Positions 1 to 11,142 of a DNA stretch of 64,000 bases are shown here, piece by piece. The notes below the pieces were generated by a model, which searched no databases, was not told the DNA's origin, and saw only the letters and a program-made list of their open reading frames with translations. Every line of letters starts with the position of its first letter. Within the stretch, counting starts at the first letter, position 1. The position numbers and the translations under genes are program-made. This DNA comes from Ulva prolifera. Taxonomy: Eukaryota > Chlorophyta > Ulvophyceae > Ulvales > Ulvaceae. The DNA is taken from contig CM041203.1 in NCBI GenBank assembly GCA_023078555.1, forward strand, positions 5,664,538-5,728,537, written 5' to 3'.

Positions 1-87
1 AACGCCGACGCCATTTCATGATTTGTTGCAGCTGATCTGCGATGCCTGCTGCTGGACGCTACGTTCCCCCGCATCATGTGCAATATC

Positions 88-1404
88 TCAGGCTGTAGAC
101 GGTGTACTGGCGAATGCATGCGTGTGCGGAATTGTGGCAGCCGGGTCATAGCTTGCAACGTGACAGCAGATCAGCAGGGCGGCCAGGGGGAGGAACTCAG
201 ACAACGCACTGGGGTCATTGGACTGAGAGGTGATGCTGCTGTGCAGGAGGCGGAGGGACTTCTCTCGAGACATCCCGGATACCTCTGCACGCGGCGGGTC
301 GTGGGGGTGTATCGCGAAGTTCCCGCCGAACGTATCCTGCACATGCATGTCGCTCCCCCCGTCGACGCCGACGCGCGCTGGCATGCTGTGGACGTGCGCC
401 AGCGACCGCTGCTCTGCGCTTGGGCCGGAGGATGTCCGCAGCAGCGCGCCCTCGCCAAACCCTGGCGCCTGCATGCCGGCGTCCGAGAGGGCGGGGGAGT
501 GCGTCCGCCGCTGCAGTGCCGAGTCGTCGCGCACCCCAGACAGCGACATCGAGCCGCCGTTGGACGAGGCCCGTGGCAGGGACTGAGCTGTGCGGAACGG
601 CTGTTGCTGCACGTGCGGGGCGCGCAGCTGCACCGGCTGCTGCTGCAGCGGCAGCATCTGCGCCGGCACCGCGTGCTGCGGGAACGTGAGGTCGTGGACG
701 CTGTGCGTCGGCGCGTCGAGGTGCGGCAGGGGCTGCATGAGGGGGTCCTCTGGGTCCAGAAACGCGTTGGAGCGGGGGGTCCACGGGGGGGTGTTGTGCG
801 TTGGGGAACCCCCCGGGATGTCGAGGAACGCCATGTCTAGAGGGGCTTCCATGCCAGATGTGTCGCTGTTCGTGCGCTGCGGACCGGCGCCGGCGAAGGG
901 CTGCACAAGGTGTGAGAAGGGCGCGGGGGCGGTGTTGGGGTGGCCACCGGTGCTCATGCCGTGGGATGCGCCGATGCGGGAGGGCGACGTGCTGCGGCCG
1001 CTGTGCAGATTGACCGGGGAGGAGCCGCGCATGGCCGAGTGGTCCGGGGGGGACCGCTGGTGCATACTCGGCAGGCTGATGTCATCAGTGAACGGGAAGA
1101 GCTGATCATAGTGCGAGCTGGAGGTCTCCATAAGCCGGCGCATGTCGGAGGCGCCGCCGTGGATCGTGTGCGCGCGTCCGGTTGCGTGATTGCCGGTGTG
1201 AAGCTGGGGCTGAGAATGCAATGTGGAGCCGTGGTAGGGTTGCCGGGGCGGGTCGAGCAAGGACGTGGACGGACTGGAGGGCTTGGGGGAGGGGTCGGAG
1301 ATATGGTCCAGCGCCCATGGGTCATGATATGACGGCGAGAGGCAATAGGGGTTGGAGTACAAAGCTCCTGGAGGGTCCGACAGGTGCCGGTCTCCAAGCG
1401 TCAT
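88..1404 (-). CDS. Disordered Q/S/P/H-rich protein, probable long exon
   Basis: This is a 438-codon open frame on the minus strand. The predicted protein has no recognisable domain. It is rich in Ser, Pro, His, Gln and Gly, with a glutamine-rich stretch near residues 250-275 and many SP/TP dipeptides, the look of an intrinsically disordered regulatory or transcription-factor-like region. An in-frame TAG lies four codons upstream of the Met at 1404, so that Met is a reasonable start unless an acceptor is used there. The last ~30 codons change character, and a possible donor (GAG followed by GTATCC) sits near 290, so the true exon may end between about 180 and 290 and the frame to the stop at 88 may be intronic. 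The family is unknown; the call rests on length and biased composition. It could be one exon of a larger gene running off the left edge. Confidence 0.55.
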   Translation of the reverse strand: MTLGDRHLSDPPGALYSNPYCLSPSYHDPWALDHISDPSPKPSSPSTSLLDPPRQPYHGSTLHSQPQLHTGNHATGRAHTIHGGASDMRRLMETSSSHYDQLFPFTDDISLPSMHQRSPPDHSAMRGSSPVNLHSGRSTSPSRIGASHGMSTGGHPNTAPAPFSHLVQPFAGAGPQRTNSDTSGMEAPLDMAFLDIPGGSPTHNTPPWTPRSNAFLDPEDPLMQPLPHLDAPTHSVHDLTFPQHAVPAQMLPLQQQPVQLRAPHVQQQPFRTAQSLPRASSNGGSMSLSGVRDDSALQRRTHSPALSDAGMQAPGFGEGALLRTSSGPSAEQRSLAHVHSMPARVGVDGGSDMHVQDTFGGNFAIHPHDPPRAEVSGMSREKSLRLLHSSITSQSNDPSALSEFLPLAALLICCHVASYDPAATIPHTHAFASTPSTA

Positions 1405-1502
1405 GCTCCGTGGCTACGGGGAGCAACGTAGGTGACTGCAGATGCGCGCCAAGCCAATGCGAGAAGTATATAGTCCGCCTGCATGAAGTTGGTTGAAGTC
1501 AC

Positions 1503-2072
1503 ATGCAGATTGTAGTTCTGCTGATGGCGGCGTGGTGTTACTCTTCTCCGATACGCTGGGCAGAACACAGAGAGCGGGAGCTTGGAGCAAGGCAGAAGCT
1601 GCCACGATCGGGACAGGAAACACACGACCCAGATTGGTACAGCAAATCTAAGTTCGTAGATGGTGTTCATTCACTGAAAGGCTGTGGAACAGATTGTTTT
1701 TGCAAAAGCGTGCGCGGCCATCTCGCTATGCTCGGAGGAACGATGCTGCCTCGACGAGTAGAAGTAAATACCAATTTTGATATCGTGATGACTGAAACTG
1801 GAGCATACATCATTTCAGATGGCGGATGGCCAGTGGCTGTGCGCCATCTGGTTTTGCATCCCAGCATCGCTTGTCGCCGATTCACAAATCAGAGACGCCT
1901 ACAGCCAATACAACTTCTGGCAATTAGCGTGTCGCGTCAGCGAGTGGCAGGTCTGAGCAGCAAGGCGTGTACACGGAATTCCGCGGCCGTCCTCGCCGCT
2001 ATGGATGTTGGAAGCGCGCGGGCAAACGCCAACCTTCGAGCACGAGTAGAAGTAGCGATTACTAAAGTTTGA
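1503..2072 (+). CDS. Uncertain 189-codon ORF
   Basis: This plus-strand frame opens with a Met and a short hydrophobic stretch (MQIVVLLMAAWCYSS) that could pass for a signal peptide. It continues with a mixed-composition sequence of ordinary amino-acid balance, containing a GCGTDCFCK segment near residue 60. Codon third positions are mixed, unlike the GC-rich host exons. I recognise no family. A competing minus-strand frame overlaps its 3' part (1899-2198), and both cannot be real. Chance or a decayed element remain possible. Confidence 0.25.
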   Translation: MQIVVLLMAAWCYSSPIRWAEHRERELGARQKLPRSGQETHDPDWYSKSKFVDGVHSLKGCGTDCFCKSVRGHLAMLGGTMLPRRVEVNTNFDIVMTETGAYIISDGGWPVAVRHLVLHPSIACRRFTNQRRLQPIQLLAISVSRQRVAGLSSKACTRNSAAVLAAMDVGSARANANLRARVEVAITKV

Positions 2073-2198
2073 GGCGTTTCGCGCAAGTTTATGGCCACAG
2101 AACGCAGGCGGCACATTGCACTGAGACAGCATCCAGCGGGGGAGCACAAGAAGATACTTCGCGGATCCCAACGATAAATCATCAAACATTGACATCAT
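1899..2198 (-). CDS. Candidate exon with GRF-like zinc-finger pattern
   Basis: The minus-strand frame contains a run resembling a GRF-type zinc finger: Cys, then CGH, an Asn-rich spacer, SNRYFYSC, and a further Cys five residues on. GRF fingers occur in DNA-repair and nucleic-acid-binding proteins, with Cys/His ligands around an [NS]-x-R-x-F-Y-x-C core; here there seems to be one extra residue in the core. The frame ends at a TAG that also reads as a possible acceptor for a downstream segment. The match is by eye only, and the overlap with the plus-strand ORF at 1503-2072 lowers confidence. Confidence 0.25.
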   Translation of the reverse strand: MMSMFDDLSLGSAKYLLVLPRWMLSQCNVPPAFCGHKLARNASNFSNRYFYSCSKVGVCPRASNIHSGEDGRGIPCTRLAAQTCHSLTRHANCQKLYWL

Positions 2199-4752
2199 AC
2201 GCTAATTAGAATTTCGCATGTATTGCGTAAACTGGAGCCGCACTGTCAGCGCGTATGGCGGACGCACGTTTGTACAGCACAATGTGTGCAAACGGGCGAT
2301 GCGCCTAACAGCGAAGTCAGCGTACCTGATAGGTTATAGAACAAAGTCCAGCCTCCTGAACGCGATACAATCTATGACATGTGGTAAAATTCGCGAGTTT
2401 CGGTAGAGTAAGCCTTGCGGAACAGTGAAAAAGCTCTTGCCTTCCTACGAAGACGTACGCCAGCACGTGCCAACTATCCTTTATACGAATCTAAGCGTGA
2501 TGAAGTTTCATAAATTGGTCGATTGACGGGGAAGGGAGATGCCACGAGGAAGCCGCGCATCCGCACTCTATACGCGCAATTAGCGTGAACTTCTGATACG
2601 ACTCCTAAAACCACGTTGACGTGCCACATTGAGAGTATTGTGTTGAAAGAACATGTGCGGCGTTGTTTCCGCCCACAGCGGGGCTGTGGCATGGTCTTGG
2701 TGCACGGCGCTGGCGTGTGTGCCTCGATTCCTCGGGTGCAAACATGCAAGGCGTGCGCTACGTCCCTGCGAAGGCTTCAGAAACACTTCGCATCGTCAAC
2801 TGCACTATATGTCTCTGCATCAGCGAAACATGACTGTATGCGCCCCAAGACAGGCGTATTATACGTGTATTGCTATGTCCTATGTGCCTCTGGCAGGTCT
2901 ACGTTTGGGATGCAAAGTCGGCCTGGCGTGCAGAGACGGCCAAGAAAATCTGTGCAACACACGAACATAACACACCTGCGTTCCTACCCACTTCGTTGCA
3001 TAGGTATGGCTATGTGACGTGCGAGCGACCAACGCTGAAGCATGACTTTGACTCTCAGCCCTGCAACCTGCATCGCAGGTCGGGATGTGTGGTTCGTAGC
3101 TCTCCACGGCGTCCTGTGTAGGTCACATTGAAAGCTCATCGCCTTTCGGTTTCATCACGAAGCCCCGCGGCGTTTCGCTTGCGGCCCTTACGGCGTCGTT
3201 CACTGCTACCGGCTCTCCTGTGCATCTTACTCACACCACATCATGAAAATTTTGTCCACGCAGATGCATTCTTTACTGCTCTGTCCGAAGCCTCAGTCCA
3301 CATTTTCTCAATTTACCGTGCTCCTCTGCGCGCAAGCTCCCGAGACAGGCGATGTGCACATTTCGATCGGGCACAGAGTGGTTAATTTATGCACCCATGT
3401 GGGTCCCATGCCAACGATGCCACGCCGCGGCGCCCTCTGGATCCGGGAGTTCCGTTCCACCCCCGCGTGCATGGCAGCGATGCCATGCCTAGCATCCCGG
3501 AACTCTGAGCTTGCTTGTTTGTTCCACCAGCTTGCACCAGCTTGTGTTGTGGCGAATGGAGTTCTGCGCGTGCGGGGTGCTTGCCGAATATTCCTGGTCT
3601 ACTACGTCAGCCATGTGCTACGGACGTGGAGAGGCTGATATTCACATGCTGCGATGCTCAGCACGATGCTTTTCCACGCAAGCAGGCCGACCTGGCCGAG
3701 GCCGGACCAGTCAGCACATACGCTGGCAAACGGCCTCAACGACAGCACACACGGCCGCAGAACGTTCGGCCGCAGAACCGCCGCAGGGCCCCTCAAGCTT
3801 TCACCATGATTGACCGCGCGCTGCTGCGCATGTTGGCGCCGGAGCGTTATCCACTCTTTTACCAGCAGAGTTTACAGGCACTAGTTAACGCTTATTGTCT
3901 CACCGGGTCCTCCGGGCCCTAAAGCTGCTGGAGGTTACGGTGCACCATGCTGCCGGCAGTGCTCTACAGCCCGGCGGTTTTACCGCTGAAATCGACGTTT
4001 TCGCCAGAAATGTCGCCAGAACTAGGAGAACTCGACGGTTTCTGCCGCTGAAAATGAGCATCAGGCGCCAAAGCCAATATTCTCTTGAGATAGTGACCGT
4101 ATCCCGGGATAGGCCTTTGGCAGCTGTCCCCCAGCGGTGCTGTACTGCTCGAATTTTGAAAAGCCCAGCGCGCGGATATCCCTCCGAGAGAAAAGGTCCG
4201 GTAGATCACTGGCAGCCTGCCGGACTGAGGCGTGGGCGCTGCTGTAGTGTGGCCGTGAGTGTGTCGCTGTTGATTCGGAAGAGAATCTTGTGTTGCGATT
4301 TTCTAATCCTGTTCACTCTCCTGCAACACAAGCGGTGTAGCGTCGTCCTGGCGCTGTCACTCCCCCCATCACTACACTGCAGGGCACTACAAGACCTGCG
4401 ATCGAGGTGCGCCGCGGCTGCGCCACGCATGCTGCAGCTGGCTCGTTAGCTTCTTGTACCGAAAATGAAGTAATGCTCAAGCAATAAACACGGTATTAGT
4501 TCGATGCTGTGACATCCCGAAAGCGTAGGAGCCTGAGCGGCAGGGGCGGGCCGTATCTCTCTAGAGAGATCTAATGCTTGTAGAAATAGACCTTCGCAGG
4601 CGCGCGGCTGCATTCGAGTCTGCGCACGTCCACGATGTCACCGGCGCCACAGCCGGCATTGAGTTAAGTCCATGCCACTCCATGCTTGGCCATCATGCAT
4701 CAATGAGTCCCGTTTGTGGCTTAGGCGCTCGAGTGTTTGGTTAGTGATCAAG

Positions 4753-5140
4753 CTGCGTTACAGGGATAAAGGTGGCGAGGCGGGCATCACCGCGAAAGAA
4801 GCAAGCAGATCAAGTACACAGACAGCCACACACGCATACAGCCACCCACGCACGAAACACACGCATAACTCACCATGTGCCAGTAAACGACATATATCCC
4901 CAGACCGGCAAATCTCGCCCACACACATACACAAACACAACGCCCCAAACACAACCACACAGCATCCAACACCTCAAAGCCTGTCTCCGCTCGGCAGCGC
5001 AGCACCCGGCACGCTGCCGCCCGAGGCCGCTGCCGCCCGAGGCCGCCCATCCGGGCCGCCCCGGCCCCAAACCCCACCCCACCCCCAGCCCCACAGCGCA
5101 CCCTGCCAGCCTGGCACACCGCCTCGCAGCCCCGCCGGCA
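4753..5140 (+). repeat. Repeat family A copy (partial)
   Basis: It begins with the family signature, a form of GTTACAAGGACAAAGG followed by a GGCGGGCAGCACCGCGAAAGAAGC-like stretch, runs through a CA/ACAC-rich segment, then a GC-rich body with repeated GGCCGCC units. The fuller copies at 33422-34045 (+) and 44665-45297 (-) share this order; here the far end is missing. Confidence 0.7.
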
Positions 5141-5662
5141 CGCGCTGATGTGGTCAAGCTGCGCCGTGCGACGCGTCGAGAGTCTCAGACTCGAGACAAT
5201 CGCGCACCACCGGGTGGGCAGCACCGGGCGGGCCCGTTCGGCATAGCTAGCTGCGTACATCTGGACACGCTCTGCGGAACTCGGGCGGTATATATACTAC
5301 CGAGGAAGGGCGCGGCGGGGATGCGGCGTCCTGGCGGCTGACGTCGTCGCGGAGGATGCTTCACGCTCGTATCTCGAGATCTATATGATCCACGGCATCA
5401 TAGTGCAGCACGAGTCGACCATGGTGTCCACGATTCATTTGTACGACTCCACATGGCCAAGCGCCGTGCAGGTTGTGAATGCCGGCTCAGCCGAAAAGGC
5501 GGGCCTTAGCTGAGGCCTGCGCAGGCCTGACGTGACGTTGCCAACTTCGGCGCTGCCTTGCCAGAGCTCTACGTCTGTGCAGCAGCGCACGGCGTGGACG
5601 TTGGTCGAGCACACAGTGTGCTGATGGTCGAGGTGTCCGGAGTTGTCAATGTCCCAATGGAC

Positions 5663-5745
5663 ACGGTCACCGTACGACCTCCTTATCGAGACCCCCCGCG
5701 GATGGGTCACGGCGTCATCCTTCGTACTTGGCTAACCGAGCATGA
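5663..5745 (+). repeat. Inverted-repeat arm (left)
   Basis: About 80 bp here recurs, reverse-complemented and with only a few differences, at 7001-7080. The shared core includes the run from CTCCTTATCGAGACC through CCGAGCATGAC. The arms are 1.26 kb apart. Confidence 0.85.
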
Positions 5746-7000
5746 CGGCATAGCCTCGCGCGCAGTTTCGACTCGCCATCGCGGTGGCCCTGGCGCCGTG
5801 GCTGTGCGCTACAGAAATAATTATAGTCACACGCAACACAAACGATCCGTACTGCTATGCGGGTGTTGTCAGCGCCGCGCGACTGCATTGGTCGAGCAAA
5901 TGCAACCCCGAGCCCTCAGCGGCGGAGCCTGCAGCCTGGAACGGCCCGCTATCAAACACAATGATATCCTGTAACCAGTTCGGGGTATCTTGACAGCTAC
6001 TTATCTTTGCATGATTTTTTCCGTTGCGTGTGCTTTTCAGGGACCGTCGCACATGTGCATTGCAGCCCCGCAGCCTTGCGTAGTCAAAGTCGATGCTTAC
6101 CATCCATTGAACTTATCGTCACAAGACGATTGCTTGTTACGATTTCGCTAGATTCATCTTTGGGGGCATTGAACCAAGCGGCATGCAGCATAACGTCTAT
6201 GCTTGTGTTGCACTTTCTGGCCGGCGTGGGCTGCAAGACAAAGATTGATTGCTTGACGAAGGCTTGTTTTCGCTTCTACGCAGCTCAGCAAGCGCAAATG
6301 CATCCGCGATATGGCAGGGATTTTGCTTGCCAACTTCATAGTCTCATCGGCCATTGCAGCGAATAGTTGGCATGAGCCATTGTTGCCCAACGTGTACGTA
6401 CCTCGAACAAGACGTGGTCACCAGCGGACATCACCCATGATATCAACAACTAAAAGAGCAGCAACGATAACAAAGTTCATGATGTTTCAGAGGCCATGTA
6501 TATGTGGTCTCATGTTACATGAAGCATGTACAATCTCGCGGCTGGAGTATCTCGCAGGCTGCGGCAATCGGTATACAACAAGCCCCGTGTGATGCAGCAA
6601 GGATAACATGTATGAAGGCGTAATCCGATGTCGTATATCTGCCGATGCTGTCCGGCTTGAGGAAAGGCAACCGTTGCTGTTAGCACTAGCGCAACTATAT
6701 CGAGATACTGCCGCTCGTACGCAGCTATTCGCTAAACATTGGGCCGACAATAATTCAATCATACTTGAGTGTGTCTAGAGTATCTCACAGCTCTGTTGAA
6801 GAGCATACGCAGCCTGGAAGATGAGACAGCACATGCCGCTGCAAATAGCAAGGCAACACAGCCTTCATTTAGTCAACTATGCAACGTCACATCCGCTGTG
6901 AGCAACGTACTACTTGCTTGTGATTGCAGCCATGGCAAAGGCGCCCCCATGGGGCCCCAACGGGTTGTTGCCTGCGCGCTGTTGGCCTGACGGAGACACC

Positions 7001-7080
7001 GTCATGCTCGGTTCGCCAAGTACGAAGCATGACGCCGTGACCCATCCGCGGGGGGTCTCGATAAGGAGGTCGGTCACCGT
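7001..7080 (-). repeat. Inverted-repeat arm (right)
   Basis: This is the reverse complement of 5663-5745, differing by a few substitutions and a 2-4 base indel. The two arms could be terminal repeats of a ~1.4-kb element or two independent copies in opposite orientation. The interval between them shows no transposase-like frame. Confidence 0.8.
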
Positions 7081-8004
7081 AGGTAATCATGCATACATTT
7101 GTACGCACATGCATAGTGGCACAACGCAGCTCCTGTGCCTCAGAGTTCTGTGACGGGTGCGGCGTGGCTGGTCGTAACGCATTAGGCTGTGTTTGGCATT
7201 TCTGGAGAAAACGGCAATGTCAGCGGGAAACCCGCCGGGCTGTAGAGCACTGGTTGCCAGCCTCAGGGTTACCTCCTTGATTTACCTGCCTCTTCAACGC
7301 TAACCTTGCAATTGTACCTCTACCGAAAAACTTCGTGGCTGCCCTCAGCTGAGATGAGTTCAACTGGATGGGTGTCAGGGTTGCGCGGTGTCATCATACT
7401 GAGCTGAGCCGTTGCTACGTCAGTCATCATGTCGCAGGCACTGTGCAACTATCACCGGACGCACACGCTCTGTCCCGCTTCACAATTGCGTCCCGACAGT
7501 CAAGTTTTGCCTCAGCTGAGCTAAGCTGACGCTGCGCGCTGCAACGCAAACCCTGACGGCTCCTTGTGAAGCATGGGATGTCGGTGGCAGCGCGTTGCCA
7601 AGTTCGCGCTGACACAGCATGACGGCGGTGCTGCCTCAGCACCGGCGAGGAGTCTCCACCGTTGCGTACACGTACGCGCTTGCTTCAACGCCATGTGAGA
7701 ACACCGATGTTCGCTATAACAAGTTGATTCGCTGAAACACGCACGAACTGGGAATTGAGGAAGAGGGGACAAGATGGTATTCACGAAGCACCGACAATAT
7801 TTCAGGGTACAATCGTGCATTTTAAAACGCAGTCTGGCAATTACTGACGTATTGTGTACTGTGTGCAACTTAAAATACTTCCATCTAGCAACAACAAGAG
7901 AGGTTGCTGTTGATTTGGGGATAAGAGGCCACATAACATTATGTTCAGCTTGATGAAGTGCACTACTGTATTGTGATGTCAGTACAATGAGGTTTGAGAA
8001 TGGG

Positions 8005-8201
8005 GGATGGGCTGCACGCTTCCGGCGGGGTGTGTAAGGCCGGTGGCATGCTGGACGCACCGACGTGCAAGCACGTCATCTGGTTTGCCCGCCCAGAAAA
8101 ATTAACTAATCGTAAAGGAAACACATGGTTTCCGTATCAACGATTAAGTTGATAAGAACAGATACTACAAATTGATCTTAGCCAAAAGGCCGAGAATAGA
8201 T
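8005..8201 (-). ncRNA. U2 spliceosomal snRNA
   Basis: The minus strand reads a canonical U2 snRNA. The 5' domain contains TCTCGGCCTTTTGGCTAAGA, followed by the branch-site recognition segment GTAGTATCTGTTCTTATCA, which is nearly invariant in eukaryotes. Stem-loop II follows, then an Sm-binding site (AATTTTTCTGG). Two 3' hairpins match stem III (GACGTGC-TT-GCACGTC, perfect) and stem IV (CCGGC/GCCGG with a 12-nt loop). The RNA base-pairs with intron branch sites in the major spliceosome and is consistent with the GT-AG introns in this window. The 5' end is placed just before ATCTATTCTCGG; the 3' end is uncertain by about 10 nt. No plant-type upstream element or obvious TATA box stands out. Conserved blocks look intact. 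Confidence 0.96.
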
Positions 8202-8824
8202 ACCGATATGAAGGGTGCTGTACGCACCAGCGGTGACGACGCTGACTGCATAATAATAGTTTGTGCGGGTCCGCTGACGCCACGTGTCACACAGTGCGTT
8301 GCTAGGCAGCCGCTGCTCACTGAGCATGCTGCTGCCAGACACTCCCAGCATGGCCATGTATGTAATTAAGCGTGAAACACGGTTCTTCAAACATACCAAA
8401 TTCTTGTGGCTGGCTCTTGTATCACTGTACTTTCTTAGCTTTGCCATACTTTGCTCGCAGGCTGCCCGAGTGCACACGCTTGTACTGTGATACGTATTCC
8501 AAGTAAAAAACAATGCAAGAGCATGCTCTGATTGTTCGATTCAATCACGGAGCTCCTGAACTGGCGTGTCGATCGGATGCACTCCGTCAATTGGAAGTGC
8601 GAACAGGACAATGCGCCTGACCACGAAGGTGCGGGAGCGTGATCTGACGCAAGTACGCATGATGTAACACATTACCATATTGTCGCTCCTCAGGACATGA
8701 TGCTGCAGCGTAACGCTGTACCACGTTACAATCATACATCAGGTCGAGTTGCTGCGGTGGCTTACATGCTGCAGGGCTTCGATCCTGGCCTCAAGGATCA
8801 GTACACCGCAGAATTGTAGTTCAT

Positions 8825-9022
8825 TTGGCCAGCAGCACGGTATGGATGCGTGTACAAGCCCCTCCGGCTCAGGCAGAGCAAGCGATACGGCATTGGAGCA
8901 GTCTTGTCCAACTCTGGAACCTGCACGACGTGCTGGCCAGTGCATGTTCGAATATCGAGTCACATAAGATAGGTAGCGCACAGCTGGCTGCATTGATCTA
9001 CAACCGTGAGCGCTGTCACTAA
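8825..9022 (+). CDS. Candidate exon, uncharacterised
   Basis: The plus-strand frame encodes an amphipathic-looking stretch (containing QAEQAIRHWSSLVQLWNLHD) with balanced composition and a donor-like AG|GTAGCG near 8971. It could be an exon linked to the frame beginning near 9031. No family is recognised, and the antisense strand is also open, so this is only a candidate. Confidence 0.2.
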   Translation: MASSTVWMRVQAPPAQAEQAIRHWSSLVQLWNLHDVLASACSNIESHKIGSAQLAALIYNRERCH

Positions 9023-9030
9023 CAAGCTTC

Positions 9031-9384
9031 GTGAGCTCCTGGGTGCATGTTTCGGTGTTCCTATACACTGCAGTCCCAGGCGAGCTCCTAGTAGCAGCAG
9101 CGGGATGCAATGGCGACATCTGCATGATTCAAGGACCTGTGCAGTCCATCACGGCCCTGGAATCCCCCCCTCTGCCCAGGCCAATCACCTACTGCCCGGT
9201 GTCCGTCATCAGTGTTGCTGCTGCGAACGTGATTGCCATGCAAATCGAGCTATGCATGTACACACGATTGCGCGGCCACATGCCGTCATTGGCAGTGCAT
9301 CCACATATTTGCTTGTTTGCTCGATCTAATGCATTGCACCGCGCGTGCATGGTGATCAGTCTGAAATTATCCTGGTCAGTCTGA
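9031..9384 (+). CDS. Candidate exon with WD40-like strand pattern
   Basis: This 117-codon plus-strand frame is hydrophobic and beta-rich. Residues about 18-33 (ELLVAAAGCNGDICMI) resemble the strand-turn-strand of a WD40 blade, where GxDGxIxVWD is typical, although the WD itself is absent. It runs into the left arm of the 25-bp inverted repeat at 9374, so its end is probably not native. No splice phases could be fixed. Confidence 0.25.
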   Translation: MSSWVHVSVFLYTAVPGELLVAAAGCNGDICMIQGPVQSITALESPPLPRPITYCPVSVISVAAANVIAMQIELCMYTRLRGHMPSLAVHPHICLFARSNALHRACMVISLKLSWSV

Positions 9385-9513
9385 GAGACTTCACACGAGA
9401 GGCTCCACCACCATCCTCCTGGATCGTGTACTCAGCAGCGCTGCACCATCATAGACAAGATCTGCTATTTCAAGCAGTTCTGTGGATTTCGTGTGAAGTC
9501 TCTCAGACTGACC
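9374..9513. mobile_element. Small foldback element with perfect 25-bp inverted ends
   Basis: Positions 9374-9398 and 9489-9513 are perfect inverted repeats of 25 bp, beginning GGTCAGTCTGAGAGACTTCA, enclosing 90 bp without coding potential. The geometry fits a MITE or a snapback hairpin. I see no clean target-site duplication, and no second copy elsewhere in the window. Confidence 0.75.
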
Positions 9514-11142
9514 AGTTCTGTGGATGACCACATCTATCACGCCCATGTTTCAAAGCACGTTTGGCGATATGTGGTCTGTTAGAGTTGGAGTGGTCACTGG
9601 AGCTGATGACAAGGCACCGACCCCAAAAGAACGATGGACCAATGCACGTGACTAAAGCCTCAGTTTCCTGAGATCCCAAAAGGTTCGACTGTCCTTGGTT
9701 CCAGGTACATGGAGAGGCTTCTTCAGTACCGAGACAAATCTTGTAAAACACATTCAGGTTCTGTAGTCCAGGATTGACATCACTCATATGAGTGTTATGA
9801 GGGACTCAATGACAAACTCCATGCCCATCAGCACTGTCAGCACAATGGCACTGTCAGCATGCACATCACAGCAGTATTGGGAGGTCCCAAGGGCCTCTAT
9901 CCCGGGCTGGTGATGTGTGGGCCTTCAGCAAATCATTAGAGGGGGGCATGCCAAAAACCCTCACACAGCACGATGCTGGAAGCACGCTCTGCTTCGCTGA
10001 AGGGCGAGGCTTGCAACGTCGGCGTTGCAATCTGGCCAAGCCATATCATAAATTACACAGCAGCAAGGCCACGGAGCACACTCGCATCTGGTGCATAGAC
10101 TCCACAGCTACAGCAGCAAGGTATTCCCATCATGCTGAGGCCACTAAGCTCTGACCTTGCGCCCAAATGGCTCGACACCCATTGCTGCACACCCCGCTGG
10201 CCTGCCAGGGGTGTCCATGCCATGCCATTCGCAAAACACCAGCTCACAGCGATCGAATTCCTTCTGTTAACCATACTCCTATCCGCGACAACCATGGCGC
10301 GGCACAGCGTATCCTGCCCGTCGCATTGCACACTGCGCAAAGTGAAAGCCTGTGGCCCCACAGCCACGCCACACATAGCCCACCTCAGGCGCACAGACCA
10401 AGGAGTAGCCCCGAGCAACAAGCCAGGACAATGGCCTGGTCCACAGCATATCCACCCGCGACCCCGCTATCGGGGGGGGGGGGGGGGGGGGGGGGGAGAC
10501 TCACACTGTGGCTATGGTGCAGCTGTACTCTGATCGTGCCAAAGCACTCAGCAACGCATGCACGCGCCGTGCTGCTGACCTGTGCCTGACACCGCACCCC
10601 TCTGGACACATTTGGCTACATTCCCACCTCAGCAAATACGCATGCCTACCATGTATGCGCCCGATCCCCTCGGAGAGGCGGAGAATGCCACGCAATGCAT
10701 GCATCGGCTCAGTGAGACTGCCGCAGCGTGAACGGCTCTATCGCAGCAAAAACCGGCCGGGGGGAGGCTTGCAGCGCTCCATGCTGTGTCAGTGAATCAC
10801 GCAGCACACCGCCTGCCCCTCAGCCTGGTGACACCCTATGAAAACACGCCGCCGGCACGGCAGCGGCGGCGGGGCCGATATCTGGTCGATCATTCGAAAT
10901 GGACATCATTCGCCCCGCCGGACCTGGGTCCTCAACACATCCTACATACGTGGCGTATGATACGCCCATACACTCCCTCTCTCTCACTCCCCCGCCCCCC
11001 ATCATTCTCCTGCTTGCTTCATGTTGGTTCAGCATATCCGGGTCGCATGCTCTCGCTCAGCCCCCGACCCTCCACCCTCCCGCAACGGCAGCCCTCGGAC
11101 GTTCGATACAGACTGTCAGCATCAAAACTTTGATGATCACAG
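9514..11142. other. Stretch without a confident gene
   Basis: CpG-poor sequence (about 9640-9900) grades into GC-rich sequence with a 25-nt G run at 10472-10496. The frames overlapping the G run are low-complexity. This is the 3' flank of gene X; I see no TGTAA or AATAAA signal within 150 bp past its stop codon. Confidence 0.4.
10472..10496. repeat. Uninterrupted G run of 25
   Basis: This is a homopolymeric G tract on the plus strand, one of several long C/G runs here (others at 29204-29234, 46920-46949, 47061-47074, 47471-47492). Its length is exactly as given, but such runs are prone to sequencing error. Confidence 0.9.

Larger units (their letters stand above)
1405..8000. other. Stretch without a confident gene
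   Basis: GC is moderate and CpG is not depleted, unlike the repeat blocks further right. The stretch holds the uncertain ORFs at 1503-2072 (+) and 1899-2198 (-), one family-A repeat copy, and the inverted-repeat pair 5663-5745/7001-7080. Short exons could be present, but none has matching splice phases that I could establish. Confidence 0.4.
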
